DNA of 64,000 bases, taken from positions 6,972,033 to 7,036,032 of the forward strand of contig NC_063013.1 in assembly GCF_020509005.1 (NCBI RefSeq). Reading direction: 5' to 3'. Made by a program: the position numbers and the translations under genes. This DNA is from Fulvia fulva. Lineage: Eukaryota > Ascomycota > Dothideomycetes > Mycosphaerellales > Mycosphaerellaceae. Positions 1-11,285 of the stretch are shown here, one piece after another (the first letter of the stretch is position 1; each line of letters begins with the position of its first letter). The notes under the pieces were generated by a model. It made no database searches. It saw only the letters and a list, made by a program, of their open reading frames with translations, and was not told the DNA's origin.

Positions 1-105
1 CGGTGTTGAAGAAGGTCACATCGCATCTGCCATTCACCTACCTGTTGATGTGTTGTTAATGGAAGGTCAAGGCAGCAATGCGCTACCCAAGACCCTTGCC
101 TATGC

Positions 106-201
106 CGTGACGCGCGATCTCGTGACGCATGATCTCGTGACGTGTGATGTCGTGACGTGTGATGTCGTGACGCGCGATCTCGTGACGCAAGATCCCGTGA
201 C
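106..201. repeat. 15-bp minisatellite, six copies
   Basis: Six head-to-tail 15-bp units begin at 106, 121, 136, 151, 166 and 181, followed by a partial unit. Each starts CGTGACG and then reads CGCGATCT, CATGATCT, TGTGATGT (twice), CGCGATCT or CAAGATCC. In one frame the unit encodes a five-residue V-T-x-D-x repeat, but that frame has no convincing start or domain, so I treat this as non-coding tandem repeat. Confidence 0.85.
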
Positions 202-382
202 CGGGTTAGTTCTAGGAACGGCTGCGCAGCGTATCTTGGTCTTGGTACCCTGCGCTTACGGTGCCGTTTCAATGGAGCTATTTTGATAACAGACACCCAG
301 AGTAACCACTTCCTTCATTTCAAGGCCTTTCTGTTGTCAACAACAATGAAAGCGCGACCACGATCTCGCTCTGCATGCGCAT

Positions 383-2236
383 ATGCATCCCTCCAGACCG
401 TCGAGAGCCTCTTCCCTCGCTAGCGTCGACACCCACACCACAAACAACAATGCCGCTCTGCTTGGAGCCACGCGAGCTTTTGGCAGGCCGAAACCCGCTA
501 CGAAACACCACACCGGTGATCATGGAGCGCTCTCTGCGGCCACGACAGCTGAGCGCGGAAGGACGATGCCCGACCGCAGCTTCTCCAGGTCTCCACTGCC
601 GCTGCCAGGGTCGTCGGCAGGCGGTGATATCATCAAGGAGAAGGAGAAGGAGAAGTCGCCAGCGCTGGACTTGGTGAATATGCCACGTTTGCGTATACCG
701 CAGAACGATGCTCCACCACCACACGTCAGGTCGCCCTCTCAGCAGGCCGCTGTCTTGGCTGCCACACGTGCCCATCCGCCAGCCCCCGCACCAAAGAACG
801 AGGTCGCACCTCCATCTCGTGGGAAGACATCTGCCAGGCCGGCGATAGCGCCAAAACCTCGGAGACTGAGTGGACACCTCGGGAAGATTGAGGAGACCAA
901 CGATGTCAGCGACAAGCCAACGGACACAACGCCGATCGCACCGACCACATCACTCGTTGATCTGTTCGAGCAAAGGTTGAAGGAGACGCAGCAATCGGAG
1001 AAGAAGCCAGAGCCGATAGTCGTCAAGCCGCATGACGGGCTTTCCATCAAGAGCCCCAAGCCAGTGATGCCGCCCAAGTCAGGCATCACATCCATGATTC
1101 AGATGCAATACACGGGGAACGAAGGCGGGAGGCAAGCAGCACAAAGGTTCTCGCCTCAGAGAATGAAGAGAGATTCGGCAGTATCGGACCAACAGGATGG
1201 CAATGTCAGCTCAGGAGAATCTTTCGTCTCGGCTTCAGAGGATCTGGACGCGCAGTCTCCTCGCGAAAGCCCAGCAGCTGTGAAACCTCATTGGACCACG
1301 ACGCAAAGCCCATCGCCAGGGCAGTTATTGCAGCAATATACGGGATCAAAGCGTGTCCCTCCACCCTCGCCATCACCTGTACGCCAAACGACCACGAAAC
1401 CTATTCAGATTCAACCCCAGCGGAGACCTTCAACCGCACCCTCTGAAAGCATGTCTGTGACCTCCGCCAAATCGGCAAGATCAATTCCGGCGCAGTATCA
1501 CCAAGCATATCCCCGTGGCATGACGCCTCAAATGAGTGGTGATCAACTGGCAAACGCCATCGTTGCGTCAAGTCTCGCGTCTTCAAGGGCGCCTTCTCCA
1601 ATGCACTTGGAGCCACCACCAGTGCCTGGCCGGCACACAAAACATCATCACCACCACCACAAGCTGGCCTTCTCGCGCACTCCTAGTCCAGCCAAAGGTG
1701 GCATGCTGCACACTTTGCGGAAGACCGATGATACAGCGTCCGACAGTGAAGATGATCCTCACCCTTACGCCAAGCACAAGAAGAAGCGGCTAGTGCGAAA
1801 GCATCCCAACAAGCATCATGAAGGCGATCGGAAGCGATGGCGAGATGCTGTTACTGACCGCGAGCGGAAACGATATGAGGGCGTATGGGCAGCGAACAAG
1901 GGTCTAAACTTCTCGTTCACTCCCGAAGAACAGCAATCTTTCTCTCGCTTGCCGGAACATCCACGAACGGTTCAAACGAAGACATCCGCCAACGAGGCAG
2001 TCTCAAACATCGTAGCACGAGACATTTGGAGCCGCTCACGCTTACCAGAACAAACATTGGAAATGGTCTGGGATCTTGTGGACAACGATGCCGTCGGTCG
2101 ACTACAAAAAGACGAATTCGTGGTTGGAATGTGGTTGATCGACCAACGGCTGAAAGGCCGGAAACTACCGGTCAAGGTATCGGAAACAGTTTGGGCGAGC
2201 GTCAGAGGCATATCGGGGATCAAAGTCAGGAAGTAG
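383..2236 (+). CDS. IRS4: IRS4-like protein with C-terminal EH domain
   Basis: This 617-residue single-exon protein has a long low-complexity Ser/Pro/Lys-rich N-terminal region and a C-terminal EH domain at about residues 497-612. The EH domain contains an EF-hand-like loop DNDAVGRLQKDEF and the following MWLIDQRLKGRKLP, typical of the fungal IRS4/TAX4 family. An N-terminal AALLGATRAFG-type motif (residues 24-35) also fits that family. Known family role: yeast Irs4/Tax4 bind the phosphoinositide 5-phosphatase Inp51 and act in PI(4,5)P2 control, cell-wall integrity, autophagy and rDNA silencing, through EH binding to NPF-type peptides. A stretch of six to seven histidines lies near residue 420. 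The first ATG is at 383; an additional upstream exon cannot be excluded. The gene lies tail-to-head with the F-box gene downstream. Confidence 0.85.
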   Translation: MHPSRPSRASSLASVDTHTTNNNAALLGATRAFGRPKPATKHHTGDHGALSAATTAERGRTMPDRSFSRSPLPLPGSSAGGDIIKEKEKEKSPALDLVNMPRLRIPQNDAPPPHVRSPSQQAAVLAATRAHPPAPAPKNEVAPPSRGKTSARPAIAPKPRRLSGHLGKIEETNDVSDKPTDTTPIAPTTSLVDLFEQRLKETQQSEKKPEPIVVKPHDGLSIKSPKPVMPPKSGITSMIQMQYTGNEGGRQAAQRFSPQRMKRDSAVSDQQDGNVSSGESFVSASEDLDAQSPRESPAAVKPHWTTTQSPSPGQLLQQYTGSKRVPPPSPSPVRQTTTKPIQIQPQRRPSTAPSESMSVTSAKSARSIPAQYHQAYPRGMTPQMSGDQLANAIVASSLASSRAPSPMHLEPPPVPGRHTKHHHHHHKLAFSRTPSPAKGGMLHTLRKTDDTASDSEDDPHPYAKHKKKRLVRKHPNKHHEGDRKRWRDAVTDRERKRYEGVWAANKGLNFSFTPEEQQSFSRLPEHPRTVQTKTSANEAVSNIVARDIWSRSRLPEQTLEMVWDLVDNDAVGRLQKDEFVVGMWLIDQRLKGRKLPVKVSETVWASVRGISGIKVRK

Positions 2237-2633
2237 GAACGCCTGCCCGAGATTCTGCGCCGGGAGGCATCGTTGGCTGCTTCTGCTGCGAAGGCGGCGT
2301 TGTCGAGGATTAGCGAGAGTGCGTAGTTTGAGCGACTTGGCGCGCGATGATACCCCACTGCGTTTGGATAGAGTATCGATAGCGATAGGAATGGCAATTG
2401 TTTCTAGCAGGCCCCTGGGGCGTTCGCATTTCCAGGCTGCCATCGTGCACATGAGCTCGGCAACGCGGCTGACAGAGTTTAACAAGCATGAGTCTGTTTA
2501 CTGTGCCGCAGACGAACATGGCAGATATGGATCCGTCTTCGCCGATTCTTTCATGATCTCACTTGCTGCTGGTGTATCGCTCGTTTCTACAATGCCGCAG
2601 TCGCGTATCTGGAAGACAAGACATATTGGCACA

Positions 2634-3810
2634 ATGCCTTCTGAGCCCACGCTCGAAGGCCTTCCGGCGGACATACTGGAGAGGATTTCTTGCATGCTGG
2701 GTCTGGAAGAGTTGTGCAGTCTTCGGATGACGTGTCGAGATTTTGCTTCTCGTGTGGCTCAAGGTCGTTTCGTGGAGTACGTTGAACACAAGCGAGTCAC
2801 TTTCGAAACACTGGCGCTGCAACGATTCGCTGAAATGACAAAGCCCGGCCGTCCGGGATGTCAGATGAGGGGGTTGTGTATTGTTGGTAGTGTCGATATC
2901 TTCGAGAGTTGCTGCGCTGAGTTGCTGGGACGGGTCTTTGAGAATTTGAAAGGGAACTTGGCGAGTGGATTTATGGAGTCGCTGGAGATTCAGATGCCGA
3001 GTGAGGATGATGATGTGCATGTAAGGACGACCGGGTGGCGGTTGAGGTGGAGTGCTGGGAATGTGCTGGTGAGGGAGGCGATGCGAGCGCTGGGAGGGAG
3101 TGGATTGGCAGTTGGGGCGCTTGATTTGTTTGCGGGGACGAGGTGTTGTGGATTGGGGATTGATTCGCTGGAGGATGTGCCGTTGGAGTGCCTGAGAGGG
3201 TTGAGGAGTGTGAGGTTGAGTTTGACCTACTCGTCTCCCGGGGACGGAGGTATGGACGGAGACGTTCGTCGTGGGTGTGGAATGTCCTCCCTGCTCACAT
3301 CCTGCCCTAATCTCGAGGCTGTGGACCTACACTGGTACAACGACGACATCGATCATCGTCCTATATCAGCCGCGAGCGATGAGAAGCACTTCCTCAACCA
3401 AATCAGCTCTCCCTACCTCAACCTCAGAAACCTCACCCTCCGCGGCATATCCTGCCAAAGCTCCGCCCTCCTCACACTCCTCCAATCCGCCCCTAAACTC
3501 CAAACAACCACCCTCGAACACATCCATCCTTCCGGCAACGGCTCCTTCAAACCCATCCCCTCATTCCAATCACTACAACATCTGCACCTCAACGACCTAA
3601 CCGAAGCCAGCAACTTCAACAGAATCCAAAACCCCCTGCAAACTCCACTTCGACGGCCCAGGCAAGCTTCACCTCCACACCGCAGCGCGGCTCATCAGAC
3701 CGAATCATCTCACGAGGAAGGCCCAGCAGTGTCGGATGTCGATGACGTATGTTGTGTATGGCGCGAGGGCGAAGGCGTCGCCGGGGTTGTGGCGGTGTAT
3801 GGGTAGATAG
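2634..3810 (+). CDS. F-box protein, reading frame broken by one base near 3632
   Basis: The ATG at 2634 is preferred to the in-frame ATG at 2319 because the F-box follows it at once: residues 7-42, LEGLPADILERISCMLG then LRMTCRDFASRV. F-box proteins recruit substrates to SCF ubiquitin ligases through Skp1. The remainder is leucine-rich without clear LRR repeats, as is usual for this large fungal family. The frame open from 2634 runs to 3806, but after the C-run at 3632-3636 its codon use changes abruptly. The +1 frame from 3637 to the TAG at 3808-3810 has the C-ending codons of the rest of the gene (CTC CAC TTC GAC GGC) and reads KLHFDGPGKLHLHTAARL. One extra base in CCCCC explains this: either a sequencing indel or a real frameshift. 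Confidence 0.7.
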
Positions 3811-4393
3811 CAGGAGGTTTATGGGCCGCCGAGGGGGTGTTGGGGGTTGCTGAGGAGAGATGAGGTGGTGAGGGCGGAGTATGGATGGAGGTGTGTGTGT
3901 GGTCGGTTGGTGTTTGTGTGGGACTGTTGCTGTTGTGGGTCAGCTCCTTGTGGTTTAGAGAAGTCTTGGAGTGACCGAGTCGCGGGACTGAGGCGATGCG
4001 CAGAAAGAGGCGTGGTTTATATCGCGCAAAAGACTGGTCAGGAGGTGATTATGGGTGGTGGCGTGGCAGAGGTTCGACTTGATCAAGCATCGCAATCGGA
4101 GGGCGGGGAGGGCGAGATGTATGGACCATGCTCGTGCCTCTGGAACACTTCCGCGCATACATCATGACCGGACCGTTCTGTTGGACCGTAGGGCAGACAT
4201 GTGACACCCAAACTATCACATGCTCGCCACTAGAGTGAGTTCTGGCAACGGAGAGTTGCTGCGATGCCGTTCTGGGTACTTCGATCCACTTTCTTCGAAT
4301 GGACTCTCTACAGAAAACCAATCACGCCATGCACTTATAGCCGGGTCAGCTCACTGCCGCTCCTCACCAACCAGATCAGACACGACATTCAGA
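3811..4393. other. intergenic spacer, no gene recognised
   Basis: Open frames here are short, without family features or consistent codon use. This probably holds the 3' end of the F-box transcript and the promoter of the gene starting at 4394. Confidence 0.5.
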
Positions 4394-5014
4394 ATGTCGA
4401 AATATCATCCGTTCGCCACTCTCCACATGGACAACGAAGGCCCAGCATTCGATGCTCTTCAGCAGGCTCCGGATCATTTTCGCCAGGATGGAGGTGCTGC
4501 GGTGTACTATGTGAGTCCAAAAGCACCGTTGTGCTCTGCTTGAAGCGTCCTCACTTGCACTGCTGCGCCACGCGCAAAAAGACATGCTGACACTTTAGAG
4601 GTCACTCTTCAGATCGACGCCACCAACGCTCATCGAGTCGAGGAGGACATGGCAGATTTGAAGTTTGCATTCGACGGCTTCGGTGAGGCTAAGCTTTACC
4701 GATGCGATGAAGTTGGGAAGATCTCAACACCCGCGTATATTGTCGCTATTCCAGATGATAGGAAGCCTCCACACATGGGCGCGTTGACAAACAGAGTTTA
4801 TATCCAGAAGCTTCCGAAGGAGAGTCATTCTGACAAAGTTGAGGAAGAAATTGAAGCTGGAGAAGAAGTCGAAGCGGAGAGCTCTGGTAAATCCGGGAAG
4901 GGCAGCAAGAAGAAGAGTGAGATCAATGTAAAGGCTGCCAAGAAGCCCGAGAAGAAGAAGAGCGGAGGAAGGGCAGCTGGGAAGAAGAAAATGGGTGCCG
5001 ATGGCGAGGAGTAA
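4394..5014 (+). CDS. hypothetical protein with Lys-rich C-terminal tail, two exons
   Basis: Exon 1 (4394-4510) encodes 39 residues from MSKYHPFATLHMDNEG. The intron has donor GTGAGT at 4511, branch-like CTGAC at 4587-4591, and best acceptor CTTCAG ending at 4612. An alternative in-frame acceptor ends at 4600 and would add four residues. Exon 2 (4613-5014) carries the frame to TAA and gives about 172 residues. The first 110 residues look folded (a DLKFAFDGFGEAKLYRCDE segment). The last 45 are acidic and then very Lys-rich (GKGSKKKSE, KKPEKKKSGG, GKKKMG), consistent with a nuclear or nucleolar signal or nucleic-acid contact. I do not recognise the family. It is collinear with the gene at 5344. 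Confidence 0.6.
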
Positions 5015-5343
5015 TTTGACCGGGGCTGGACCGCTCTGTGCAACGACAAACGTGACTGTGTAAGCAATCGTTCGCCATGAGCACCAATGAATTGGGGCTC
5101 TTCAGCTACTGATCCACGGCTACGGCGGGTAGCCAAGCTTCTCCAGGCATTCCTATCCCCGTCCCAGCCACCTTGCTTCATGCAAGGCACGTTAGCCGCG
5201 AGCGTTGTTATGAAGAATGCTGGAATGCGCGTGCTGCGCTTAAGAAACGAGTTGGCAACGATCTTCGCGTTCTGCCTTCTTTGCACAACATCAGATTCTT
5301 CCAGTCACTACCGATCACACCAGACTTGGAGGCACGAACAGAT

Positions 5344-6442
5344 ATGGGAGCTTTCGTGCGTGTTGCAGCCTTGTGCTGGGTTGCTGAGCTGGCTTTGGCG
5401 AAAGGTTAGTGTCTCGCGTGGGACGTGGATGGGGTGTTGACGGCGAAGCTAATGTGTCGCGTGAACAGTGGTCACTGTCAGCGAAGGACTGTGCTCGACG
5501 AACTTGCCTGCGCCTACGTACGGATGGGTTTCCACCAGCGGCACAACCATCCCATACACGTTTCCACCAACGTCTACACAGACTTCGTCGGCTAGCATGT
5601 CGGCGAGCGTGCCTCAAGTGCCTTCGGACGAGCCTTCGATCAGCGTGCCCGAAGTCTACCCTACAGCTTCGGAACCTTCGGTCGAGCCTTCGATCAGCGT
5701 ACCTGAAGTGTACCCTACAGCCTCGGAACCTCCGGTTTCGATTTCATCTGTCGTAGTCGTGCCAATTCCATCACCACCACCGTCTGATTCTCCGCCCATC
5801 ATCGACCCAATCTACACAAGCACGTCTACATCCAGCGTCCCACCGGTAGAGCTTCCATCAGTCATTCCATCCAGCACAGAGAGCGCCGTCGAACCACCAA
5901 TCACCACTGCAGCTCCCGAACTCGAACCCGTACCATCAGAGGATCCCACCACCACATCAACCACCAGCGAGTTCGTTTACATCCCCGCCGTCTCCAGCAA
6001 CCCACCCATCGTCGCCCCACCCGCAGCGACCGGCGACGCCTGCGTCCAAACTGCACCAGAAGGATCCACCATCCAATGCGACGCCGCCGACGGCCTGACC
6101 TACTGCTACCAAGGCATCAACTACGGTCTCCAATGCGGAGTCCAATACGACCTCATCCCCATCAACGAAATCTTCTTCACCTACACCGCTGAGGAATGCC
6201 TTGACCAATGCGTGGGCCGACCTGGGTGTGCAGGAGTTCAGTGGAACTTTGCCTTTAGCGATTGCACGCTGTTCGAAGGTCTCTATGGCGTGTCGGCGGA
6301 GCTCTCGCCTTATATATGGTTCTTGTATAATAGGGAGTTTATTGAGGATACTTATCTGCCGCAGCAGATTTGTCCGTTCAATGGGTGCACGGAGCAGCCG
6401 TTGAAGAGGGAGTTGGACGCGGGTGAGTCGTTGATGAAGTGA
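5344..6442 (+). CDS. secreted Ser/Thr/Pro-rich protein with C-terminal PAN/apple-like domain, two exons
   Basis: Exon 1 (5344-5404) encodes a signal peptide, MGAFVRVAALCWVAELALAK. The 64-nt intron (5405-5468, GTTAGT...GAACAG, branch-like GCTAAT near 5447) restores the frame to exon 2 (5469-6442), giving 344 residues. Residues about 20-205 form an extended, probably O-glycosylated Ser/Thr/Pro/Glu linker with a duplicated 18-residue unit. The C-terminal 120 residues hold about ten cysteines. The stretch TAEECLDQCVGRPGCAGVQW followed by DCTLFEG is typical of PAN/apple folds, which bind proteins or carbohydrate. Likely a wall-associated or apoplastic adhesin-type protein. Its start is fixed by the signal peptide and splice phase, not by the GTG at 5468. 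Confidence 0.75.
5630..5737 (+). repeat. 54-bp in-frame tandem duplication in the linker
   Basis: Two 54-bp copies (5630-5683 and 5684-5737) each encode an 18-residue unit beginning EPSISVPEVYPTASEP. They differ at only a few positions, mostly synonymous, so the linker probably grew by tandem duplication and can vary in length between strains. Confidence 0.85.
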
Positions 6443-6732
6443 GATGGGGGGTGAGTTTGGAGTTGAGGGACAGTGAGGTGGATTGTGTGGAGTGAGGAGG
6501 AAGGGATGCCCGGGTCAAGCATGAGGTGGCATGGGCTGAGGTGTGGGAGGTTTGGTTCGTTCTTGTATGCGGTGTGCATTGCCGCAGACTACTGTTGCTT
6601 GATGCAGGTAGTCTGTGGTAGCTGGGCATTTTCTGTAGCGTACGTTAATAGCTCTTGTAGTTCAAGCATATACATGCGCCGGATGACCCCGAATCTTTCG
6701 CGATCTGTGACATGAACCGAATCCTCAAACGT
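6443..6732. other. convergent 3' spacer
   Basis: This lies between the stop of the plus-strand gene ending at 6442 and the stop of the minus-strand gene ending at 6733. No gene is seen; both transcripts should terminate here. Confidence 0.5.
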
Positions 6733-7279
6733 CTACCCTTGAGCACCAGTAAGGATCTGTTTGGTGTCCTGTATCCTTTGATCAGCAGTGTCTCCACCTG
6801 GTAAAGACTCCAGATCAAGACCTACGCATCCTCCACCCCTTGGCGCACACTGACTGCCACCCTCGGTCGGCTGGCGACAGTTGGAGAAAGAGTAACGATC
6901 GTAGGTCTTGTTGGGCTTGTAGTAAAGATCGATGACTGGGTTGCCACTTGGGTCTTTCAAGAACGTGACCTGAACGTCGCTGCAGCCGCCGACATCTTGC
7001 GTGTTCCTGGGGTTGTCGTAGTTCTGCTGGCAGGTCCCAGAGAATGCGACATTGCCGTTGCAGCCGTAGAAGTCGCTGACATCGACGAGACAGCTGGGGA
7101 TACAGCAGCCTTGAGATCCGGTGCAGGATGCGGCCGTGCCGGAGTCGGAGAGGCCAAGGCCGCTTGCGTTGATCTGGAGCGGATGTTAGTATTGAAAGAC
7201 ATACTGGGATGAGATGTGTAACCAATGCTGGAAGTAGAAGAGCCGTGAGGGTCGCGGTGGTAAGCCTGAAAGACGACAT
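6733..7279 (-). CDS. small secreted cysteine-rich protein (10 Cys), two exons
   Basis: The ATG is at 7279-7277. Exon 1 encodes the signal peptide (MSSFRLTTATLTALLLPAL). The most plausible intron is 7174-7222 (49 nt; GTTACA donor, consensus ACTAAC branch point, CCAG acceptor). A better donor GTATGT at 7204 would leave only 31 nt, too short, although both splices keep the frame. Exon 2 (7173-6733) encodes the mature protein, for about 165 residues in all. Ten cysteines follow the signal peptide, beginning CTGSQGCCIPSC and ending with SQCAPRGGGC. No known domain is recognised. Size, secretion and cysteine content match apoplastic effector-like or surface proteins, but that role is inference. Confidence 0.72.
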
Positions 7280-9092
7280 TGTGATGTGTTGGAAGAAGTC
7301 GACGCAGGTTGAGGTAATCCAAGTTTGTCACTGGCTTGTGCGGTGGGCAGTTGGAGAGGTACTTATGCTGCTGGAAGAGCTCAAGGGCCTAGCTGAGATC
7401 TTCTGGGAGACTTCTCTATCGTCGATTCAGCTCTGTTCGACCAAGTAGAGCATGGAGGATGGAGCCGTGTTGGTGGTTCTGCCTAGCCATACACTCCTGT
7501 CATCTGCAGTGGATTGCTGTACGAGACAGACTTGCTCGTTCGTACTAACGTTCGACTCGCGGGCTGAAATCCACGAACCACGAAGCATACAATAGCAAAT
7601 ACCAACAGAAGTACCCGTCGCATCCCTTTGCATCAAGCTGCTAGCTCGGAGATGGAGCGGCCAGGCTCTTGCACATGTCGCGTTCCCTCGTGCTTCTTGA
7701 CACGCTATGGCCACGCTGGCGGATCTTGATCGTGCACCATCTTGCACCCATCCGAAGGACCACGTGCACGGAGAGGCGCTACAGTGTCTTGGCAGCTTCC
7801 TCTTCTGGCTCATTCGTGGCATGCTTGTTTTCCGTCGGCGGCTCGTAGCTTGAAGCTGAGGAAATAAGCTCACGTCGAGTGAAGCGTACTTCAAAGCTTA
7901 TTTGAGTGTATTTTCGCGACAACCACTGCAACAGCGACCATATAGCTGCAGTCAAATATGGCCGGGTAGGCCTAGATCAAGGCACTGAATGTCGTATGGT
8001 CAGATTGGGGGTGGAACACTTTTGTCAGAAGTACCACGGCAGTCATTCCGCGTTGCGTGGGCGATCCCGCCTGCTCTTACCATGAGAAAGGATTACCGCG
8101 CGATGGAACGTGCCGTCGCCATCACACGGTACACGTAGCCACGATGCAAGCTGCAGCGGCGGCACACTTACGTCGAGCGATGTCGTAGTGTGATGATAGT
8201 TCTAGAAGCTCGCCCGAATCCTTCTTGCAGATCTTGGCATTTCTCCGGGCCAAGCTTTCACGCCGACATCCTCCCCATGCTCTACGACCAACACCACACC
8301 GCGACTAAGCTTTCGAAGCCTGAGCTACATGGCGAAGGACACTCACAATACTGTATTGCCTATTGCTCTGCTCTGTGAGCACCTGGAATCGCGTACCGCG
8401 ACGTCACCACGACTCTTCACGACACATCCCTTACGATGGCACATTGCCCTTCGACACTGTGCTCGAAGAGACACGTACGGTAGCGCTGTGGGTAGCCCTT
8501 AGCGAAACCTTGACACCGATCCTCGTCAGCTTCGGTGCTGCGGTGTCAGTCAGACGTCGGAGTATCACCTTGTGGCTCTTGCTCCCACATCGGCTCAACA
8601 TCCTGAGCACCGATATCCTCGATGGAAAACCTCTATGCGTCGGAGAGGCACGAGAAAGAGTCGTCAGTGTACACAATGAACTCCCCACTTGGTCATGGCA
8701 ATCGTTATAAGCAACTGAAGTTGCACACAACTTCCAAGGTGGGTCGCGTGTATGGCAAGAGCTTGATGCAGGTCTGATCATAATGCTTATGGTGCTCAGT
8801 GATGATTTGTTGGCCAAAGTTCTCACTGCTTGGGTGGCCTTATATCGAGTAACCTCCGGACGGTCTGACTGACGAGCAGTAATCGACGAAGGCTTAACGG
8901 GCAGCGATCCTAATAACACAGTATCTTCGAGCATACGTTCACACTCGCATAACGATTATGCAAGACCATACACGCTTTGTCCCACAACCAATGCCTCCAA
9001 CTCCAGACTTCGCTGAAGAGCTGCCCGGTCTTCCGAAGAGGCAACTTCAAGCCTGCATCTCACAGCTCTCCGATGTCCTTGCATCGTCATCA
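7280..9092. other. long intergenic region, no supported gene
   Basis: Several open frames occur here (for example 8363-8710 plus, ending LPTWSW, and 7427-7894 minus). None has a domain, signal peptide, splice sites or consistent codon use. A decayed gene is possible around 8360-8710. Confidence 0.45.
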
Positions 9093-9616
9093 TTACATCC
9101 ACAGGCCTTGGAAACCCACAGCCAGAAGCGTGAGTGACACTACCAGGCCTCCAGCACTACTCAAACCCAAGGAAGAGCCCAGACTCGAGCCTGTCGGATC
9201 CTTGATCAGTCCACGTTCAGCAGCTTGAAGTGAAAAGTTGAAAACTTACCGGTGTTGGTCTGCGCCTCAGGCGATGAAGCATTGACGCCGGTACCATTCA
9301 TGTACTCTCCACACATACTGCTGACAAAAGTCCCATTGTTACCTGCCTGGACGCAGTTGGAGAACATATTAGAATCCACTGCCTGGTTGCCTTGGTTCTT
9401 GGTCTCGCAGTACTGCGTACAATCGTCAACCACACGTACTGCACTACGGCAACACTGGGTGATATTGAAAGTTGCTGGATGTATCGAGACTGCGCAGACA
9501 GTGCCATTCATGCCAGCGTAATCGAGAGGGGCAGGAAAGCTGTTGGGTTGGCATGGCACGGGGCCTGGTGTGTAGCCAGTGGTGGCCGGCATTTGACTGG
9601 AGGATGTGGTTGACAT
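9093..9616 (-). CDS. cysteine-rich probable GPI-anchored surface protein, 5' end uncertain
   Basis: The exon read down from 9616 contains eight cysteines (CQP, TVCAV, TQCCRS, DDCTQYCETK, SNCV, SMCG) and several N-glycosylation sequons. A 59-nt intron (9249-9191; GTAAGT donor, CTGAT branch, GACAG acceptor) leads to a last exon (9190-9093) encoding a small-residue stretch and a hydrophobic tail (GGLVVSLTLLAVGFQGLWM). This is the layout of a GPI-anchor signal: short tail, no charge, stop. The ATG at 9616 is not followed by a signal peptide. A splice acceptor at about 9667 suggests an upstream exon, but I found no signal-peptide exon, so the 5' end is missing, mis-modelled or lost. Role unknown; a cell-wall surface protein is likely. 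Confidence 0.55.
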
Positions 9617-11285
9617 GATGGAGTTCGTGGTTGCGGATGGGCTCTGGAAGGTGAACACAGGTGTGGCTGGCAGTCAGGCGAAGTTGGCGGGAGGTTGCAG
9701 AGATGTCGGACGAGTTGGAGAGCGCCTTGGAGCAAGTCTGGTGGACTCGTTGTGAATCGACTTGCCCTAGGACTGCCTCCACGGTTCTCCCGGCTTTGCA
9801 CAGTCGTATACCGCAGACTTGTGTTTATGATGGCCCGCCAAGCCGGTGTCGGATACGATCAGCATTGAGCATGCTTGGCTACGACTTTGGAGCCTTGCTA
9901 GGACACAAGTTCATCCGCTGAAGGATCAAGATCATATCTAAGCTCCGGGCAAGCAACAAGCTATACAAGCAGCGGCGGAAAAGGCGGAACACCCCGAGCT
10001 TGGCACGTTAAGCTTCATATCGTTATGACAGCTGCGGATCTTGCCCTAAGATGTCAGTACATCCTACGGGCCGACTTCTCGGCGATGGTACAGTCGACTT
10101 CAGGCGCGTCTCTGGTGGCACGATACAGGCTTGGTGGTCAGCGCAATGTTCAACGACAATCTGGGTTGCACCTAGTCGAAAGGAGTCATTCCACATGGCG
10201 ATCTGTGGTACATCAGCCGGCTAAAAGTCTGCCACCTTCCTGCATTCGACGTCATGCTTCAAAGTTGTGCAGAGCTTCTGGATTCAGGCATACCGCCCAG
10301 GCGGATGGAAGCCGTTCTTCGAAGGCTACTGCTAAGCTTCTTCAGCCCTCGTTTCTACAAGACTTCGTTTGTTTGACAACTCTGGCAAGCATTAGCGTGG
10401 CATAGCTTGTGTCGACTGACCAAGAAGGCTTGCACAGCTGATTGTCGTCATAAAGTGATATGATGCATGCGTCCAAACTTTGGGCCGTCGCCCGTTCTGC
10501 GGGCTTGAACGTCCGCGGAGCCTAGCACTACCTTGTTCTAAAAGTCTTAGCTGTCCTCAAGGCGTATAGACGATGTGGGTCACCAGCAACTGCAGTCGAG
10601 CGAGCGTCTCGGGGGTAGTTCTGTATGGCGGCCATGGATATGCCTCGTGCTTCCCCACGTGTTGGTCTTGACCACGCTACAAGCGATAGTCCTCGTCGAC
10701 GGCCATGACTTAGACCTGGCTCGAGCCAATCGAGGTCTGCTAAGCACATGCCATACCCACCTCGCCTCATCGTGAGTTGCATGGCCCATCTTGGCATATG
10801 GGGTCGACTCCTTCGTGCTCTTCTCCTTCGCCCTCTCCACAAAGATGTACCCAGTGAGCTATGCCATCGGCAGCATCGTGCGCGGAGACCTGACGCTCAT
10901 CGCTGATGCCAGACAGGTTCCATCCTCGCGACGAGAGGCACGAGCATATACTATTGCTTTACCATCCTTCGCTCCACGCCACAGTCCTGATGTAGCTTAT
11001 ACTGCGATGTAAGGATTGCTACCACTGCGATGCGGATACGCTGGAGCAAACCATGAGCCAATGTCTCGGCTACGTTGCAGTGGAGGATCGAGACTGGTAT
11101 GAGGGCATGACCAAAGGAAAGCCATCACAAGATAGTAGAGACGGCAGATTCCGCCTGGCCCCAGGTGTCGAGGAGAGGCATAAAAGGTGCTTGGATCCCC
11201 GGCCAAAGTATCTCTGTCACACAGCATCAGCATCACCGCGCTACTCCTCGTACCTTCAATACTCAACTTCCTCAACTCCTTCACC
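9617..11285. other. intergenic region, no supported gene
   Basis: Open frames such as 10025-10405 plus and 10528-10842 minus overlap each other and show no domains. This should include the 5' part of the minus-strand gene at 9093-9616 and the promoter of the gene at 11286. Confidence 0.45.

Noticed and set aside
50..286. 78-codon frame over the minisatellite
   Set aside because: It starts with GTG, consists largely of the 15-bp repeat and shows no domain. Listed as repeat only.
7427..7894. 155-codon minus-strand frame
   Set aside because: No domain, irregular codon use, no signal peptide. Probably chance.
8363..8710. Frame ending LPTWSWQSL, recalling HET-domain proteins
   Set aside because: Only this short motif resembles the family. 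There is no HET core and no splice structure.
10025..10842. Overlapping frames on both strands
   Set aside because: Mutually overlapping, no homology features; treated as intergenic.
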